Shown here piece by piece: positions 45,294 through 55,704 of a stretch of DNA of 64,000 nucleotides; the first letter of the stretch is position 1; each line of letters begins with the position of its first letter. The DNA lies in contig JAMCUS010000028.1 of assembly GCA_023379385.1 (NCBI GenBank), positions 41,207-105,206 on the forward strand, read 5' to 3'. A model generated the notes under the pieces. It worked only from the letters and a program-made list of their open reading frames with translations, was not told the DNA's origin and made no database searches. This DNA is from Thermoplasmatota archaeon (lineage in GTDB: Archaea; Thermoplasmatota; Thermoplasmata; Lutacidiplasmatales; JAMCUS01). Made by a program: the position numbers and the translations under genes.

Positions 45294-47021
45294 CTATGCC
45301 ATATATGATTGGTAGTTCACCGCATATATGGACGCACCATTACATGAATAAAGCAGTACAAAAGGTGACTGCATGAATTTTTTAGGGTTCTTTAATGGCA
45401 GTGCAGGTGCATTTGGATTTATATCCACTCCATTTATTATATATTGATCTATTACAACAAGCTCTACATGTCTCTTTACAAATGGGGCGCCGGTGTTATT
45501 CAGTGATTGGAGGATTGCTGTTGTATTTTCTGAAAAAAATAGAGCTTTGGTATCGCCCCAAGTGGCATAATTTCCTGTAAATCCCCAGATAACAGAACTC
45601 AATCTGTGATCCGTTGCAATTGTGTCACCATGTATATTATAATGCATCCATGATATGGCCCCGAAATCGCTGTAACTATATGATTCATTAAATCCATTCA
45701 TTATTTTTTGCGGTGGATAATCAATAACTGCATTGGATATTAATAATGCTGCAATGAAAAAAACAAATATTAATTTCAATTTTTTAGAGAAAGATATGTT
45801 GTAATAAATTATCCATACGGAAGCACCAAAAAAGATTCCTGCTGGGTAAAGAAGGTATTCTATGTGCCTGTACGGCATCAATACAGGACTGTCTGTTACA
45901 GCACCAATGAAGGCAGATCCCACTATGGCTGTTAACCACCCCAGCGTATAGTTGCCATATTTAAAAAAGTCCATTACTCTGGATCCTACAAGAGTCATTG
46001 AGAGGATTATGATCATGGGAATAAAAAATATAAATGATGCAACAGGTACCTCCATTGTTGTGCCTGGTATATCTACCAGAGTCAATAAATAGACCCCTGT
46101 AATTACCAGAACGAAAAGTGATAGGCTCCTTACCGTTATTTTTTTAATGGATAACGGGTGCAATCTCATTTTGAAGGGTAGATATTCCCTTCTGATCTTA
46201 ACGATGAGAGGTACTGCAAGAATGGATATTCCAGCAATAATAAATAACATATAAGAACCAATATGTATTGAAAATGCGGTTCCCACTATTTTTTTTTCAA
46301 ATTTATATGCATAGGTAAACCAGTAGGTTGTCATAAAGAGCAAATATATCTCCAGGAAGGCAACTTTCCCCCATGAAAATTTTTTATCTTTTTTAGCTAT
46401 CAATAATTCTGAAATGAATAGGGCACCCAGAGCAGATATAAAAAACATATATGTAGATAGATTATCCGTAGGAATCAGACAAATAGACACAATAAAAAGT
46501 ATTAACCAGTATCTTTCGTCATCATCCACTTTTATGAAAAGGTATAAAGAGGTAATAAAAAGAAAATCACCTACAGTACTTGGGATGGAATGGGAGGTTA
46601 CAAACACAATCGGCATAACCACCGTTATAAACAGAGCAGAGCTTATGGATGCTATGAATGAGGAGGTTATTCTATCAGCAATAAGGTATACAGTTACAGC
46701 TGCAAATGCATCTATAACCGGAATCAAAAAATTGATAGAATAAAACAGAGGTACACCTGAAATTAAGGTGAACGATGATACGATTACAAACATACCTGGA
46801 AAATAGGGATAACCAAATCCCCATCCACCGTAATTATTCAATAATAAATGGTGGTTTGATATCAGATAAGAGGATAGGTAGTAATATTCCCCGTAATCAG
46901 AACCCCACATGGGACTGTAAATAAGTGGTTCAAGTCTTAAAAACATTGAAAATAGAAATATACCCACAATAGATAGGTATACGCTATAGACCTCGTTTAA
47001 CTTAATTTTTAAATCTACCAT
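45294..47021 (-). CDS. GT-C-type membrane glycosyltransferase (putative)
   Basis: 575 residues with about 11-13 membrane helices followed by a ~110-residue outside domain. The first loop contains MWGSDYGEYYYLSSYL, an acidic D-x-x/E motif in the place where GT-C enzymes (PMT, STT3, ArnT types) carry the catalytic Asp. The C-terminal DFGAISWMHYNIHGDTIATDHRLSSVIWGFTGN resembles the outside domain of such enzymes. It probably transfers a sugar from a lipid-linked donor at the outer face of the membrane. It is not the canonical AglB: no WWDYG motif is seen. Confidence 0.75.
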   Translation of the reverse strand: MVDLKIKLNEVYSVYLSIVGIFLFSMFLRLEPLIYSPMWGSDYGEYYYLSSYLISNHHLLLNNYGGWGFGYPYFPGMFVIVSSFTLISGVPLFYSINFLIPVIDAFAAVTVYLIADRITSSFIASISSALFITVVMPIVFVTSHSIPSTVGDFLFITSLYLFIKVDDDERYWLILFIVSICLIPTDNLSTYMFFISALGALFISELLIAKKDKKFSWGKVAFLEIYLLFMTTYWFTYAYKFEKKIVGTAFSIHIGSYMLFIIAGISILAVPLIVKIRREYLPFKMRLHPLSIKKITVRSLSLFVLVITGVYLLTLVDIPGTTMEVPVASFIFFIPMIIILSMTLVGSRVMDFFKYGNYTLGWLTAIVGSAFIGAVTDSPVLMPYRHIEYLLYPAGIFFGASVWIIYYNISFSKKLKLIFVFFIAALLISNAVIDYPPQKIMNGFNESYSYSDFGAISWMHYNIHGDTIATDHRLSSVIWGFTGNYATWGDTKALFFSENTTAILQSLNNTGAPFVKRHVELVVIDQYIINGVDINPNAPALPLKNPKKFMQSPFVLLYSCNGASIYAVNYQSYMA

Positions 47022-47032
47022 TTGATGATTAT

Positions 47033-47068
47033 ATGTTTATTATGCTTATTATGTTTATTATGTTTATT
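47033..47068. repeat. Tandem 9-bp repeat, four units
   Basis: ATGTTTATT ATGCTTATT ATGTTTATT ATGTTTATT between the GT-C gene start and the end of the hydroxyacyl-CoA dehydrogenase gene. The last unit runs into the dehydrogenase stop codon. It is a short slippage-prone microsatellite that fills most of the 42-bp spacer. Confidence 0.85.
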
Positions 47069-48035
47069 TTTTAACATTGTATGCAAAGAACCCTCTGCCA
47101 GTTTTTCTGCCAAGCCATCCTGCTCTCACCATTTTTTTAAGAAGAGGTGCTGGCCCATACATGGGATTGTTGTATTCTCTGTACAGTATCTCCATGACAT
47201 CCAGTACAATATCTAGACCAATCATATCGGCAAGTTCAAGTGGGCCCATGGGCATGCCTGCACCAGTCTTCATTGCTGTATCGATCTCTTTTGATCCAGA
47301 AACATTTTCATCAAGCATGTATATTGCATTGTTGATCATGGGTATCAGCAATCTATTCACCAGGAATCCAGGTACCTCCTTTATTTTTACTGGTACCATA
47401 CTGGTGCGATGATTTTTCAATGAGGATATAAAGCCATAAACTGTTTTTTCCGTCTCTTCAGAGGTCTGCAAAGCAGGTACAACCTCTACCAATGGCAATA
47501 TGTAGGGTGGATTAAAAAAATGTGTTAATATAACCTTTTCTGGTCTGCTTACAGTAGATGCAAGTTCTGTTATGGATAAGGAGGAGGTATTGGAGGCAAT
47601 TATAGTCTCCTCTTTTACTATATTATCAATAGACTTGAAAATCTCTTTTTTAAGCTCTATCTTTTCAGGTATGGCTTCTATAACCAGATCCACATCAAAT
47701 ATCTCATTCAGGTCCACGGTTTGCTTGATTCTGGACAGTACAATATCCCTGTCATGTTCTGTAAAGGCAGGCCTATATCCCAGATTAAAGGCCTCTTTCT
47801 GTGTTTCGTTCAACTCAACATTAATTTTTTTCAGTTTATCCATCTCTTTTATAGATACAGAGTAATTAAATTTAACATGTGAATCCAGAGCATTTTTTAT
47901 ATTGTTCATTCCTTTCTCAATAAATTTTTCTTCAATATCCCTGAGAATAACATTATAGCCGTTGAAAGCCATAACCTCTGCAATAGCGCTTCCCATCGTA
48001 CCAGCACCCAATACAGCAATTTTTTCAATTTTCAT
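47064..48035 (-). CDS. 3-hydroxyacyl-CoA dehydrogenase
   Basis: NAD-dependent oxidation of (S)-3-hydroxyacyl-CoA in beta-oxidation or the reverse reaction in butyrate-type pathways. It has 323 residues from ATG 48035 (MKIEKIAVLGAGTMGSAIAEV); the track's 48056 is too early. The Rossmann GAGTMG, EAIPEKIELKKEIF, ASNTSSLSI, LTHFFNPPYILPLVEVV (catalytic His), VPGFLVNRLLIPMINNA and GAGMPMGPLELADMIGLD are all present. It has no hydratase domain. The ETF-fixCX genes at 54.6-58 kb could take the electrons of the acyl-CoA dehydrogenase step of the same pathway. Confidence 0.93.
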   Translation of the reverse strand: MKIEKIAVLGAGTMGSAIAEVMAFNGYNVILRDIEEKFIEKGMNNIKNALDSHVKFNYSVSIKEMDKLKKINVELNETQKEAFNLGYRPAFTEHDRDIVLSRIKQTVDLNEIFDVDLVIEAIPEKIELKKEIFKSIDNIVKEETIIASNTSSLSITELASTVSRPEKVILTHFFNPPYILPLVEVVPALQTSEETEKTVYGFISSLKNHRTSMVPVKIKEVPGFLVNRLLIPMINNAIYMLDENVSGSKEIDTAMKTGAGMPMGPLELADMIGLDIVLDVMEILYREYNNPMYGPAPLLKKMVRAGWLGRKTGRGFFAYNVKK

Positions 48036-48442
48036 GTAAACACCAACAAATAGCATATATCATGGATGAATAAAAGGGTTTCTGGATTTTTAAATGTGGA
48101 TATGAATATGCTACCAACGTATGGAAAGTACCTGATAACGAAGATACGTTATCAAATGAATTGATGGTATCATTGTTATTCTATTTTGCTTTAATATTTA
48201 CACATTTCAATGTGAGATCTTTTATTTGCATTTTTCATTCCAGAAACCATAATAATCTTTTATTACATTTTATAAATAATAAGCGATAATTTAACCAAAG
48301 GGCAATAACAGTTAATGGTGCAAATATAGATAATGTATAAGTAGTACCTAATCAGGTATATATTTATAAAGAAGAAAAGATAGGCACGTTTAGCTTAGCT
48401 GTATATGGTTAGGGAGATGGCCTTTGGTTGGAGGTAGTAACC
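48036..48442. other. AT-rich stretch before the second giant gene, with hairpin and promoter
   Basis: About 400 bases without a gene. It holds a GATAACG-AAGATA-CGTTATC hairpin (48134-48153, 7-bp stem, 6-base loop), then AT-rich DNA, a TATA-like TATATTTATAAAG (48357-48370) and a GGAGGT ribosome binding site (about 48430-48435) ahead of the ATG at 48443. Confidence 0.45.
48357..48370 (+). promoter_or_regulatory. TATA box of the second giant gene
   Basis: GTATATATTTATAAAG, about 75-85 bases upstream of the ATG at 48443, where GGAGGT is placed 7 bases before the start. The presence of both signals suggests the locus is, or recently was, expressed. Confidence 0.4.
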
Positions 48443-51400
48443 ATGCGTTGTAATGGTGTATATGGCGAGGGACGTAGAAAGGGGGTTATTCCGTTTTCAC
48501 TTATTGCAGTTACCATGCTTGTTTTATCTTTATTTGCGACTATATACATTTTTAGTATGAACAGAGAATGGAATAAACCTGCAAATGCAAACGTCTCAAA
48601 CATTGATTCTGCTGCATCGTTTCTTAATTAGTATATAAGTTCACTGGCAGAAATGGACGCAATAAATGCAATTCAAACTGATCAAAAATCGCCGTGGTGG
48701 GCAGTTGCATTAACTGCCCATAATTATTTTTTAAATGATCTTAATAATATGGAAGGAACCTATTTTGAATCGGAGTATGTAGTGACATTTACCAATGTCT
48801 CATATACTGTTGGAACAATACCGTTTTATTATAAAAGTGTAAATATATTAGGTAATTCAACCCTTACATCCTCACCTGTATATGCAGAAACATCAGGTAG
48901 TGTATCATATATATTAAAAAATGTAATGACTGGAGAGACTATTGAAGAGACTACAGGAGTATCAATGGTCATACCCAAAACACTACCCTGGTTAATGTAT
49001 CAGGAAGGCAAAATTAGATATGATTTTGCTAACTATGGATTAATGGATAGGATTATAGAGTCATTACTGGAGCAATATTATTATAATTTGAATGGCCCGG
49101 TTATGCCTGATAAACAGATAATTGTTGATACTCTGAACTTTGCAATATATATAAACGATATAATCGTCTACAGAAGTGATCCTAATCCAGTACTCAACAC
49201 GATATTAAGCGGATATGGTGTTTCTTCGCTGAAGCATGTAAATATATATAAACTCTGGAAGATTTGGATGGTGCAGAGTAAATTCATTGTTAATTTTAAT
49301 ACACGATATAATCTCCCATCTAACTATGTACCTACATATTATTTAGATTTATCAAATTTTAATAAACCAATCTATTTCATGAATATACCGCCTTACTCCG
49401 TGGAGGATACCATGAAATCTTTCAGAGTATCAAATGGCGTGTCTATAAATATACAGAAAAATATCGTAATGGAAGCACATAATTTTTCAGATCTTTACTA
49501 TAGTTCAAATAGCCCTAATTATAGATACGGCGCAGAGGTATATGATATATATATTGAAAATGCAAGTGTGAGTTACTTTTCAAGTTCTACAAATTCTAAT
49601 TCTCCGTCTAGCTTCCAGTTCACAATTCCATTGAATTTATCTTTGAGATTATTTAATTATGTTAATAGCAAAATACCGTTGTTAGATTATCGCAACACCA
49701 TTCCAAAAAACAGTTCAGCTGGTTTTGGATTAGAAGATGTTTACCCCAATGGGCATGAGCCTGTAATCTTTCAGGATTACTTCGCTGATTTACTCTTTCA
49801 AACAGGAAATGTTACTCTTTATGTATTTAATAATACAGGCATATCTGCAAATAACCTTCCGTCAAACTGTTTGATAAGCATTATGTTGGATGGTGCACAA
49901 TTGGGTGATTATACGCCAGCCATGTTTGGTAACTATGGTAGTATAACATTTTATAACATACCAGCGGGAGAGCATTCATTCAACATTATTATTAAATATA
50001 CATACAATGTAGTAGAATATGGCAATGTAGAGATATCAATAGGAAATAGAGGTATAAATGTAGTAAATGGTAATTCTGTGTTAAGTGGTACAGATGTTCA
50101 GGGCAACAATTACATGTTAAAAAATAATATTGCACTTACTGTTAATGAAAACAATAATATTGAAATGCCAGTAATTGCCAATTCCACCTCTATAGATATA
50201 GAACCGTTTATTATATTCCAGCAATTAATATTGGTAAATGTACCACGTTCTAAGTGGTTATCAACTTTAATGGGTACATATGCTGCAATATCTGGCTATT
50301 ATGTTCCGTCATATATTTACAATGTTAACTATGGCAATCTAAATGAATTACAGCAGCTTGTTTTATGGTTAAATGGTTTTATTAGATATCTTCATTATTA
50401 TGACATACCTGGTGGTGGAAATGAAATGGCTACCCTGTCTATTTACTATGGTATAATGTCCTCTTTATACATATGGAGTAATCTAATAGATGGTTTGGTT
50501 AAAATAGAACAGTCTCCCACATGGAAAGATACTAATAATTTGCAAATAGAATTTTTTCAAAATGTTTCTATGATGCCTTCTTCTGATAATGGTGGAAGTG
50601 GCGTTGGAAATAGTGGTATTGTAACGATTATAAAATATACATTAAAATTTATAAATGGACCTACTGGCACCACTGCAACTGACGTCCCAGAGGTATCTTT
50701 TGAAGAAAGCTATGATGTAAATGCGAAAGAAATGTCATTAACATTACCGGATGGAGATTCTTTTAATTTTAATGCTGAATCCATAAGCACTCAGGAAACT
50801 TTAACAGATATTGTTCCTGGGGAAGAGGATGGAACATATACGCTGGTAACACATCAAACAACAGTTACAGAAACATCCGTAACAATATCTGTTACAGATA
50901 CTGAAGGAAATTCATATGTAATAAACTATGATTCGGTATCTTATGAATATGAAGAGGCATCTCAGGAATATTATGTTGTCGGGAATATAGACCCCCTAGA
51001 ATTGGCGTTTGTGGCGGTTGGTATAATATCTGCCGGTATAAGTATAATGGAGTTGGATTCTGAGATATATACAGATTTTACACATCCATCATTTATTGCT
51101 ATTAGTATGACGATAGAGAATATTGCTAACGTAGTTGGAGCCAGTATACAGCTTTTTAAGTTTCTTATTCCACGTATTAGTACCCTAACAAACCTTTTTG
51201 AAAGTAGTGCAGATTTGATAGACTCTATTTCATTTATCATTGCAGGTATAGGGGCCGTTGTAGCTGGAGTGATAATAATAGCTCAATTGATTCAATCAAT
51301 AATGAATAAATATAACATCCCATGGTATGATGCATTGGGAATGTTAGCCACAGGTACTGCAGGATTAAAGTACACTCTGGTTTTCTATTTAGCTATAACA

Positions 51401-53266
51401 GTTACCATATTGGGTGCTGTTATGATTGCTGCTACTGCCGTGGCATTGTTAGCAGGTGCTGCAGTTTCCGCTGCAGTACCTATAATTGGGTGGATTGTAG
51501 CAGGTATTTTGGTGGCTATATTCCTGATATTGAATTGGAATGCTGTAGTTAACTTCTTAGAAAATTTACCGTCAGAAATAGTTAATTGGATCGCGGGAGG
51601 TGATAAGGCAATAAGCATATCAGATTCGTCAATACAGACTATGGAAAGTTCTATAACATATACACTGAATCAAACACTAAAACTATCAGCATCTCTTAAT
51701 AGCCAGAATTTATCATTTAGCATATATAATGGGTATAATGGGATGGCGATGGGATTTTATGATTATGAAATATATATGTTTTCTACAGATAAGGGTATAT
51801 CATCTGAAATGAAAAATGTTAGTACATATGAATTTGATGAAGGTTCTGCATATCTCAACACCACTTATGTAAAGTATTCATTACAATGGTCAATAATTAA
51901 TGTATGGCATTCCATAGATGATCTTTTAAATTTAGTAACCACAAGTACTCCAATCTGGGGATGGAAAACAATTTATTTACCGCCATTCTTCATCTATACC
52001 ATTGTAGGTTATTCAACAGGTGAATCGCCGAATTATCTATTTGGAAAAGATAATATGGAGCCATTTACCAATACACATGTTGGAAATGGTTTATACATAT
52101 CCAGTGATTTTAGGCATAATTTCACTGGAAACATATTTGTAACTACTAACAGTTCTACCACCTATAATTATATAAATGGTGTGGTAACGGATCCATATGA
52201 TAGTGAATTCTTCTGGCCGTCATCGTACAGCAGTTACAGTCCACCATTCTCAAACATTAATGACCCGTTCTTTAACGGATATGTGCCGTATCTTATGGCT
52301 GCTACTGGTGATATAGCCAGATTATTGACTACAGTAAATATGACTAACAGTAAGGATCTGTATGTACATTATATAGTAAGTGGAGGGAGTAGTGACAAAA
52401 TTACAACTGTAGGCCTGAACGGATGGCTTACAGCAGTGAATTATACAGGACAGAATCTATCTTTGTGGAATATCAATAATGCTATAGCATCTGCTAAAAT
52501 AAATTATTTAACTGGATTTTATAACGCACTAAACTTTACTGAAAATTACTGGGGTATGGCCGAATTTAATGTAAATGTTAGTATACCATCTGCTACTTTC
52601 ACCATTACTACATCTAATGAAAATGTATTCAAATATTTTTATACAGGTATTAATGATAATTTTCATAACGGAAAAGGGAATAAGTTGATTATAAATTACG
52701 ACCCTTCTATGGGCAATAGAGGTATGCCTTTATTTGTGTATCTAACGCCTGGAAACTATATAATACAATGGACAGATAAATACAATACAAAAGAAAAAAA
52801 GTTGGTTGTATACCCATTCTCATATCCATCATTTTTTGGCAATCTTTCTTTATCTGAAGTCAATATAAATCATATCAATATAAACCCAATATATGGATAT
52901 TATCAGATAGATAATCAGTTTTCATATGAATTCAGTATTCATATAAAGGTAGTAAATAAAACAACTGGTAATATTGTTCAATCATATAATTATAACTCAT
53001 CTACCAATGTAGCCCTGGATACGTCAACAATCCCTATAAATTCCGAATATATAAATAACAATTACAACATAATAATAAATATTTCACTGAATCTCAGTAA
53101 CATAGGTATAAATGAATGGTATCATCAGAGCAATGCTACGTCCCTTGGCACTTTACAATTTCTCAGTGAATTTGGTTTATCACATACCCTAATTTTTATG
53201 ATTTTCAATAAAGCTGAAATTGATAAAAATGGTAATACCTTCTGGGGTGAAATAAAATATAAATAA
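48443..53266 (+). CDS. Second giant surface protein, anchor split from body by an in-frame TAG
   Basis: One reading frame of ~1608 codons with a single internal TAG (48629-48631). Before it: MRCNGVYGEGRRKGVIPFSLIAVTMLVLSLFATIY, almost the same anchor as the first giant (RKGAIPFSLIAVIILILSAFAIVY). After it, in the same frame, YISSLAEMDAINAIQ continues what the first giant has (ITSLATQAAIQSL). The 1537-residue body aligns with the first giant at both ends (NVPRSKWLS / NVPRDMWLS; LMYQEGKIRYDFANYGL; SLQWSIINVWHS / TKWSVMNFWES) but lacks the eight repeats, having a beta-rich insert (~residues 640-790) instead. Either a nonsense mutant that lost its anchor, or read-through. Codons are more AT-rich than in the first giant. 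Confidence 0.75.
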
Positions 53267-53331
53267 ACGGACAAATATTTATTGATGTTGAATCTATACT
53301 CATATAAATGTGATGGCTATGGTGTATTTGA

Positions 53332-54342
53332 ATGAATGATTTTTACGGTAATGGCACGATAATGGATAAAAGATATTTTGTAATTACTAGACCGGAAAAT
53401 CAAATAAGGGATTTTATGGATAGAGACAAAAATAATTTTACAACGTTACCCAATAGATCTGAATTTTTTTATCATGCGTACTGGATAAGTGAGGGTATAC
53501 CTAACAAGATTGCTACCACGGGCATTCCTCATACTTTTACAAATATGAATCCTTATGAAAATGTTTCAGTGAGTGATGCTAGAACAGGAGAATTTTTTTC
53601 AACAAATGTAATGATGGAGGACCCATACAGATGCAGTAATCCATTAGTAAAGGGTATTGACGGAGGGCAGTTCGTTGGTAAAGTATATGATGTATATCCA
53701 AAAAAAATTAGCATGTTATCATCTAGGCCACAAATACAGGAAGTTTTTAACATGGAACCACTTTCCATAGACGAGCAGAACAAATTTCAAAAAATTATAG
53801 ATGATAGGATAGGAACTATGGCTCAACAGAACCTAAATATGTCGTCTGTACTACATAATTCAGCTATTAACACTAAAATAAACAGTGGCAGAACGACAGA
53901 TACATTATTTAAAATAATATACGGAAAATATAGTCGTGTTCGTAAAATTCTTAACACTACTGGTATGGAGATAGGATCCATTAAATTAACAAGTGTGATG
54001 CACAACAATAGAACGATCTATGACGCTGCGGGGCATCTTTTATACGTGGATAATAATCTACTTCATAAAATTTTTACTAATGGAAATATGCGGGTATTGT
54101 TAGAAGTAGCATCCATTATAAATAGCATAAATCAGGAGGTGGCTATACTGCGATTTTATTATTACAGAGTTAACCCACGGTTTGTGCAATGTAATATATC
54201 AATTGCAATGGATAATAGTGTAGATCAACGTTACATTATTGCATATGCAATCGACAGACATTACAACCATCAAGGAATTTACGATCATCCGAGAGCGAGT
54301 CCTCAGGATGCAGTGCTTGGATTGACCAATAGTGTTATTTAA
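53332..54342 (+). CDS. Soluble orphan protein downstream of the second giant
   Basis: 336 residues. It has no signal peptide or membrane helix. The N-terminal third is rich in Asn, Asp and aromatic residues (MNDFYGNGTIMDKRYFVITRPENQIRDFMDRD). A mixed middle section follows, and the C-terminal part looks beta-alpha (NQEVAILRFYYYRVNPRFVQCNISIAMDNSVDQRYIIAYAIDRHY). I recognise no family. It follows the giant gene by 65 bp on the same strand with similar AT-rich codon use, so it may be a functional partner or part of the same transferred segment. Confidence 0.6.
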   Translation: MNDFYGNGTIMDKRYFVITRPENQIRDFMDRDKNNFTTLPNRSEFFYHAYWISEGIPNKIATTGIPHTFTNMNPYENVSVSDARTGEFFSTNVMMEDPYRCSNPLVKGIDGGQFVGKVYDVYPKKISMLSSRPQIQEVFNMEPLSIDEQNKFQKIIDDRIGTMAQQNLNMSSVLHNSAINTKINSGRTTDTLFKIIYGKYSRVRKILNTTGMEIGSIKLTSVMHNNRTIYDAAGHLLYVDNNLLHKIFTNGNMRVLLEVASIINSINQEVAILRFYYYRVNPRFVQCNISIAMDNSVDQRYIIAYAIDRHYNHQGIYDHPRASPQDAVLGLTNSVI

Positions 54343-54648
54343 TTATGCAAACGGAAACATACATTCCGGATGGAAGATAATAGGCTACGTTACACAACAT
54401 GCAGAGAGTTATATACAAAGCTATTGTAGGCCCATTTGTGCCGTAAATAAACACCAGCAATACAATTATTGAGAGGTTGACTGTTAAATCCCATTTTCGA
54501 CAGGCTGTAATAAAACAGGATAATTCAATAAAATATTCAAAAATTCACGAACAAAAATGTTTTTTTAGGATGAAAATATGCCGTTTTTGGTGGTCCATTA
54601 CAGCCTGCAGATTTGGGTGGGCTACTAACAGTGTTAAATAACACAAAT
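54343..54648. other. Intergenic stretch with an inverted-repeat element
   Basis: About 300 bases between the orphan gene and etfA (convergent ends). It contains the CAGGCTGTAAT...ATTACAGCCTG element. The rest shows no frame or RNA structure that I can support. Confidence 0.4.
54501..54607. repeat. Element bounded by perfect 11-bp inverted repeats (copy 2)
   Basis: CAGGCTGTAAT at 54501-54511 and ATTACAGCCTG at 54597-54607, 107 bases end to end, AT-rich inside. The same end words bound 10721-10895. It marks the right border of the AT-rich second-giant segment. Confidence 0.6.
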
Positions 54649-55704
54649 TCAGGTACGTAAAACCCCTTTTAACATTCTTTTTTCTCTGGTTTTCTCTATA
54701 AGCTTTGGTATAACCTCAAAAAGATCCCCTACAATACCGTAATTGGAATATTTGAATATAGGTGCGTTTGGGTCGGTATTTATAGCTATCACCACTTTTG
54801 ATCCTTTCATGCCTGCAATATGCTGGACAGCACCTGATATTCCACATGCTATGTACAGATCTGGAATCACAGCTTTACCTGTCTGACCAACCTGATGATC
54901 ACGTGTTATCCATCCCTCATCTACAGCTACTCTGGAGGCTGCTACAACACCCCCGAGTAGATCAGCGAGCTCATATAACAATTTAAACCCCTCTTTCCCA
55001 TTAACACCACGCCCACCTGCAACTATAACCTTTGCAGTCTGAAGGTCCACCTCACTTGCCGGAATGAATTTTATCAATTTAGTAGCAATATCCTCCTCTT
55101 TCAGAGTAAGAGATACGTTTATAGCTTCTATGGCCCCCTTCCTGCTGGTATCACGTTTAAGTGGTTTCATAACGCCAGGTCGGCCTGTTGCAATCTGTGG
55201 TCTGTGCTTATCACAGATAACCGTTGCGAGCTGTTTTCCTCCAAACGCTGGCCTCCTTGCCAAAAGCAGTCTATTATCAACATCAACATCCAGTTCAGTA
55301 CAGTCTGCTGTAGCCCCTGTTCTAACTCTTACAGCGATTCTACTGGCCAGATCCCTGCCCTCTTTTGTGGCACCTATAAGCAATATTTCTGGCTTTTTAT
55401 CATGAATAAGCTGTTCAAAGATATCGGTATAAGGTTCAGTTCTATAATCCTTTAAAACAGGATCATCTGCAAAATATACGATGTCAGCTCCATAAAAGAT
55501 TGTTTCCATAGCTATATTTTTAACGCTAGATCCGATAACGACAGCAACAAGCTTACATCCAAGTTTGTCCGCGATAGTCCTACCTGCACCCAGAAGTTCA
55601 AATCCAACTTTCGCAGGAATGCCGTATCTGTGTTCTATAAAGACCCAGACATCTCTATAATCGTTTATATTTATTGTGGGTGTAGCAGGTTTAAATTCAA
55701 TCAT
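54649..55704 (-). CDS. etfA: Electron transfer flavoprotein subunit alpha
   Basis: 351 residues, FAD-binding subunit of ETF. The N-terminal alpha/beta domain (VWVFIEHRYGIPAKVGFELLGAGRTIADKLG) is followed by the C-terminal FAD domain with GGRGVNGKEGFKLLYELADLLGG, AASRVAVDEGWITRDHQVGQTGKAVIPDLYIACGISGAVQHIAGMKGSKVVIAINTDPNAPIFKYSNYGIVGDLFEV, nearly the textbook EtfA signature. It is last in the mdh-fixC-fixX-etfB-etfA operon and overlaps etfB by 8 bp. Confidence 0.96.
   Translation of the reverse strand: MIEFKPATPTININDYRDVWVFIEHRYGIPAKVGFELLGAGRTIADKLGCKLVAVVIGSSVKNIAMETIFYGADIVYFADDPVLKDYRTEPYTDIFEQLIHDKKPEILLIGATKEGRDLASRIAVRVRTGATADCTELDVDVDNRLLLARRPAFGGKQLATVICDKHRPQIATGRPGVMKPLKRDTSRKGAIEAINVSLTLKEEDIATKLIKFIPASEVDLQTAKVIVAGGRGVNGKEGFKLLYELADLLGGVVAASRVAVDEGWITRDHQVGQTGKAVIPDLYIACGISGAVQHIAGMKGSKVVIAINTDPNAPIFKYSNYGIVGDLFEVIPKLIEKTREKRMLKGVLRT

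Noticed and set aside
47033-47068. CRISPR array seed
   Set aside because: The 9-bp units are directly adjacent without spacers; it is a microsatellite.
48629-48631. TAG as a pyrrolysine codon
   Set aside because: elp3 and the DUF457 gene end in TAG and no Pyl-linked methyltransferase gene is in the window; kept only as a remote option to test.
32085-53266. A provirus or integrated plasmid covering both giant genes
   Set aside because: Ribosomal, exosome and proteasome genes lie between them, and no integrase, replication or capsid gene is present.
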